DNA of 64,000 bases from SLRI01 sp964460465. Its GTDB lineage: Bacteria > Pseudomonadota > Alphaproteobacteria > Geminicoccales > Geminicoccaceae. The translations under genes and the position numbers were made by a program. Below the pieces are notes generated by a model that saw only the letters and a program-made list of their open reading frames with translations, did not search any database and was not told where the DNA came from. Location: positions 1-64,000 of the forward strand of contig CAYWSB010000011.1 of NCBI GenBank assembly GCA_964460465.1, written 5' to 3'. Of the stretch, positions 61,524 to 64,000 are shown one piece after another; the stretch's first letter is position 1; every line of letters starts with the position of its first letter.

Positions 61524-61615
61524 CTCGGCTTTGGCAGTTACAGTACCAGAAATAGGCGGTCCGGGCGCCGATTTCAGCCACGCCGAGCCAAACTGCACCC
61601 TCGGCAGCGGCGCCC

Positions 61616-62467
61616 TCACTCCATCGGCGGCAGGCTCCTGAGATACGCGATGAGCGCCGTCATGTCGGCCTCGCTGATGCCCTTGTAGTAGGCGAAGCCC
61701 ATGGGCGGCATGAGGGGGCGGCCGTCCTGGCTGATGCCGTCGCGGATGGCGCGCTCGATCTCGGCGTCGGTCCAGTCGCCGAGATGGGTGGGCGTGATAT
61801 TCGCCGAGATCGAGGTGCCCCAGGGGCCGTCGAAGGGAAAGCCGCCGGCGCCGAGCCGGTGCTCGAAATCGGGGTGGCCGTGCTCGTCCATCGGCGTGTG
61901 GCACTCCACGCAGTGGCCGATGGGCCCAGCCAGATAGGCGCCGTAGGCGACCTGATCGGCCGGGTCGGGGGCGACAACGCTCTGGATCGGGTCGGTCCAG
62001 GCGGGCGGCAGGGGGATGCGGTAGACCGAGGGCTCGGTCTCGTTGACGACGGCCGGCACGCTCTGGAGATAGGCCACGATGGCGGCGAGGTCGGCATCGC
62101 CGATGCCGTGGTAGAGCGGGTAGGGCATCGGCGGGCCGATCAGGCTGCCGTCGGGGCGGATGCCCTCGCGGATGGCACGCGCCAGCTCGGCGTCGCTCCA
62201 GGCGCCGATGCCGGTCGCGGGGTCGGGGGTGATGTTCGGCACGACCGCACGGAACGGTTCCATGTCGATGACGAAGCCGCCGGCGAGGTAGCGGCTGGTG
62301 TCGGGGCCGTTCGGGCCCATCGGCGTGTGGCAATTGCCGCAGCCGGCGATGGTGTCGACGAGGTAGCGCCCGCGCTCGACGAGGTCGTCGGCGGCGGCCG
62401 GTGTGGCGGCAAAGGCGAAAGCGGCGGTCGCCAGCAAGGCAGCCGCCGTCGAGCACGTCGTGCGCAT
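61616..62467 (-). CDS. Diheme c-type cytochrome
   Basis: A periplasmic electron carrier of 283 residues with a signal peptide (hydrophobic Ala-rich run, cleavage near AAADD). It has two heme-binding motifs, CGNCH and CVECH, in two similar halves, each with a distal Met candidate near GPPMPYPLY and MPPMGFAYY. The layout matches cytochrome subunits of membrane-linked alcohol or aldehyde dehydrogenases and similar oxidoreductases, but no catalytic partner lies next to it. ATG 62467 is selected to start at the signal peptide. Confidence 0.9.
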   Translation of the reverse strand: MRTTCSTAAALLATAAFAFAATPAAADDLVERGRYLVDTIAGCGNCHTPMGPNGPDTSRYLAGGFVIDMEPFRAVVPNITPDPATGIGAWSDAELARAIREGIRPDGSLIGPPMPYPLYHGIGDADLAAIVAYLQSVPAVVNETEPSVYRIPLPPAWTDPIQSVVAPDPADQVAYGAYLAGPIGHCVECHTPMDEHGHPDFEHRLGAGGFPFDGPWGTSISANITPTHLGDWTDAEIERAIRDGISQDGRPLMPPMGFAYYKGISEADMTALIAYLRSLPPME

Positions 62468-62605
62468 GGTTGTTGTCCCGAGCTCCCCCACGATCCGCCA
62501 CAGGCCGGGTTCGCCTGCCGCACCGGGCCCGCGGATCGGGACAAGGGATGACTCCCGACGACTGCGGCGTCAAGCCGCAGCGAGCGAAGCCGGCAAGTCG
62601 GCCGT

Positions 62606-63391
62606 TCAGCTCATCCAGTTGCCGCCGTCGATGTTGAAGGTCTGGGCCACGACGTAGTCGGCGTCGCTGGAGGCGAGGAAGACGGCACCGCCGGTGAGAT
62701 CGTCAACCTTGCCCATGCGGCCGAAGGGGACCTCCTCGCCGACCAGGCGCTTCTTCTCGCCGATCGGGCGGTTCTCGTACTTGGCGAAGAGGCGGTCGAC
62801 CTCGTCCCACATCGGCGTGTCGACGACGCCGGGGGCGATGCCGTTGACGTTGATGCGGTGCTTGATCAGCGCCTTGGCGGCGCTCTGGGTGATCGAGATC
62901 ACGGCGGCCTTGGACGCGCAGTAGGCGACGACCAGGGATTCGCCCCGCCTCCCGGCTTGGCTCGCCATGTTGATGATCCGGCCGCGCCACTTGGCGTCCG
63001 CCTCGCTCTGCTTGACCATCTGGCGGGCGACGGCCTGGAGCGTGAAGAACAGGCCCTTGGTGTTGATGTCGAAGTTCTTGTCCCAGTCCTCGCGGGTGAC
63101 CTCGAGCAGGGGTGCCATGTTGAAGATGGCAGCGTTGTTGACGAGGATGTCGATCCGCCCGGCCTTCTTCACCACGGCCGCCACCATGGCGTCGATCGAG
63201 GCCTGGTCGGTGACGTCGAGCTGGGCCGCGAAGGCGCCCCGGCTGATGACGCTGGCGGTGTCCTCGGCATCCGACCGCAGGATGTCGGCGATGACGACGC
63301 GGGCCCCCTCGTCGGCGTAGCGCTGCGCGATCGCCCGGCCGATGCCGCGCGCCCCGCCGGTGACGATCGCGACCTTGCCTTCGAGCCTCAT
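62606..63391 (-). CDS. Short-chain dehydrogenase, polyol dehydrogenase-like
   Basis: A NAD(P)-dependent SDR of 261 residues. The cofactor motif is VTGGARGIGRAIAQRY (TGxxxGIG), with NNAA, the catalytic Ser in INMASQAGRRGE and YCASKAAV (Tyr and Lys). VPFGRMGKVDDLTGGAVFLA and the terminal NIDGGNWMS resemble sorbitol/L-iditol dehydrogenases of the SmoS type, which oxidise hexitols to ketohexoses. It is coupled by ATGA to the DUF1330 gene. Confidence 0.9.
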   Translation of the reverse strand: MRLEGKVAIVTGGARGIGRAIAQRYADEGARVVIADILRSDAEDTASVISRGAFAAQLDVTDQASIDAMVAAVVKKAGRIDILVNNAAIFNMAPLLEVTREDWDKNFDINTKGLFFTLQAVARQMVKQSEADAKWRGRIINMASQAGRRGESLVVAYCASKAAVISITQSAAKALIKHRINVNGIAPGVVDTPMWDEVDRLFAKYENRPIGEKKRLVGEEVPFGRMGKVDDLTGGAVFLASSDADYVVAQTFNIDGGNWMS

Positions 63392-63681
63392 GGCACATAC
63401 CCCTCGACGATGGCGACGTTCATCACGGCCGTCCCCTCGCGCAGCGCCTTGCAGGCGGCGTAGTCCGGCGAGTGCCAGAAGGCCTCGGCCGTGGCCCGGT
63501 CGGGAAATTCCAGCACGACGAAGCGGTGGCCGGGATAGGCCCCTTCGACCACGGCACTCTCGCCACCGCGGACGAGATAGCGGCCGCCGTGCCGGGCGAT
63601 CACCGCCGGCACGGCCGCCCGGTAGCGCTCGAAGCCGGCGGTGTCGGTGACCTCGATATTGGCGATCAGATAGGCTGGCAT
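63388..63681 (-). CDS. DUF1330 family protein
   Basis: A small ferredoxin-like-fold protein of 97 residues. PAYLIANIEVTDTAGFERYRAAVPA at the start and RFVVLEFPDRATAEAFWHSPDY in the second half match DUF1330, related to dimeric alpha-beta barrel proteins. Its function is unknown. ATG 63681 is chosen, as the family begins with this M-P-A-Y-L-I pattern. It lies between two SDR genes and is co-translated with the first. Confidence 0.88.
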   Translation of the reverse strand: MPAYLIANIEVTDTAGFERYRAAVPAVIARHGGRYLVRGGESAVVEGAYPGHRFVVLEFPDRATAEAFWHSPDYAACKALREGTAVMNVAIVEGYVP

Positions 63682-63691
63682 CGGTCTCTCC

Positions 63692-64000
63692 TCACCAGAT
63701 GGTGTAGCCGCCGTCGACGACAACGATGCTGCCGGTCATCAGGGAGGCGGCGTCGGAGGCGAGGAAGAGCACCGCGGACGCGATCTCGTCCGGGCGGCCG
63801 CAGCGGTGCATCGGCGTCATCTCGAGCCAGGTCGGCAGCCACTCGGCGTTCTCGCGGCCGGCCTTGGTCATCTCGGTCTCGATATAGGTGGGGGCCACCG
63901 CGTTCACGCGCACCCCGCGCGTCGCCCATTCGCCGGCCAGCGACTTGGTCAGCATGTGCACGGCGGCCTTGGAGGCGTTATAGTGGCTCTGCGGCTGCGG
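63692..64000 (-). CDS. Short-chain dehydrogenase, 3' part (gene continues beyond the window)
   Basis: The C-terminal 102 residues of an SDR. The open frame runs to the window edge and includes the catalytic pair in SHYNASKAAV (Tyr, Lys), then LAGEWATRGVRVNAVAPTYIETEM and the end GSIVVVDGGYTIW. The N-terminal cofactor domain lies past base 64000. It is most likely another sugar or polyol oxidoreductase of the cluster with the DUF1330 gene. Confidence 0.88.
   Translation of the reverse strand, partial: PQPQSHYNASKAAVHMLTKSLAGEWATRGVRVNAVAPTYIETEMTKAGRENAEWLPTWLEMTPMHRCGRPDEIASAVLFLASDAASLMTGSIVVVDGGYTIW

Noticed and set aside
61167..62573. Single long minus-strand frame across the HicB-like gene and the cytochrome region
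   Set aside because: Only its last third is the HicB-like gene; the rest is an out-of-frame shadow of the cytochrome c gene.

Overview
High-GC (about 70% or more) chromosomal DNA, most likely from an alphaproteobacterium, perhaps a Rhodospirillales-type lineage. The pointers are a RegB/RegA redox two-component system with the quinone-site motif GGLQNPF, a DUF1007/NicO metal uptake pair, and dense runs of genes overlapping at ATGA. No rRNA, tRNA, CRISPR array or transposase was seen.

Layout. 0.1-1.6 kb: nickel/cobalt-type transporter with a DUF1007 partner. 1.7-4.6 kb: regB followed by two tandem regA-type regulators whose DNA-binding ends are almost identical at the DNA level. 4.6-4.95 kb: a structured intergenic stretch ending in a canonical terminator. 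4.95-8.3 kb: prsR and prsK, the sigma-54 two-component pair normally tied to exopolysaccharide/PEP-CTERM systems; no exosortase or PEP-CTERM protein was recognised here. 8.5-13.6 kb: rsmD, an RluB-type pseudouridine synthase, a class-I glutamine amidotransferase-like hydrolase, a class III adenylate cyclase with TPRs, and a DUF599 protein. 13.6-26.6 kb: polysaccharide cluster A, one long minus-strand run (epimerase, polymerase, priming sugar transferase, four glycosyltransferases, flippase, GH16 glycanase, Wzc-like protein) preceded by an AT-rich regulatory region. 27-38 kb: accessory metabolism and transport (M48 protease, dgoK-dgoA, M20 deacylase, FAH-type hydratase, DapA-like aldolase, a MazEF-type toxin-antitoxin pair joined to a PLP enzyme, an ArsP-like permease with ArsR, an MFS carrier). 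38-40.6 kb: LysR regulator divergent from sbtA-sbtB, a bicarbonate uptake pair. 40.6-44 kb: TetR regulator with three operators, a cupin protein, and a seven-repeat FG-GAP propeller protein. 44-58 kb: polysaccharide cluster B (WecG-type transferase, GDP-fucose pathway, two GT4 enzymes, second flippase, FkbM methyltransferase, BY-kinase with a tyrosine tail, beta-helix protein, O-antigen ligase). 58-64 kb: a HAD-membrane protein, gamma carbonic anhydrase, a low-GC DUF429 gene with a HicB-like partner, a diheme cytochrome c, and a polyol-type SDR cluster running off the window end.

How it fits together. Two nearly complete Wzx/Wzy-type assembly sets (each with flippase, polymerase or ligase, co-polymerase/kinase and transferases) flank an accessory region. 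PrsK/PrsR and RegB/RegA are the likely regulators of surface polymer and redox physiology. The sbtAB pair and the gamma carbonic anhydrase both touch inorganic carbon but are 20 kb apart, so a shared role is only a possibility. All functions are inferred from visible motifs and family knowledge; no searches were run.
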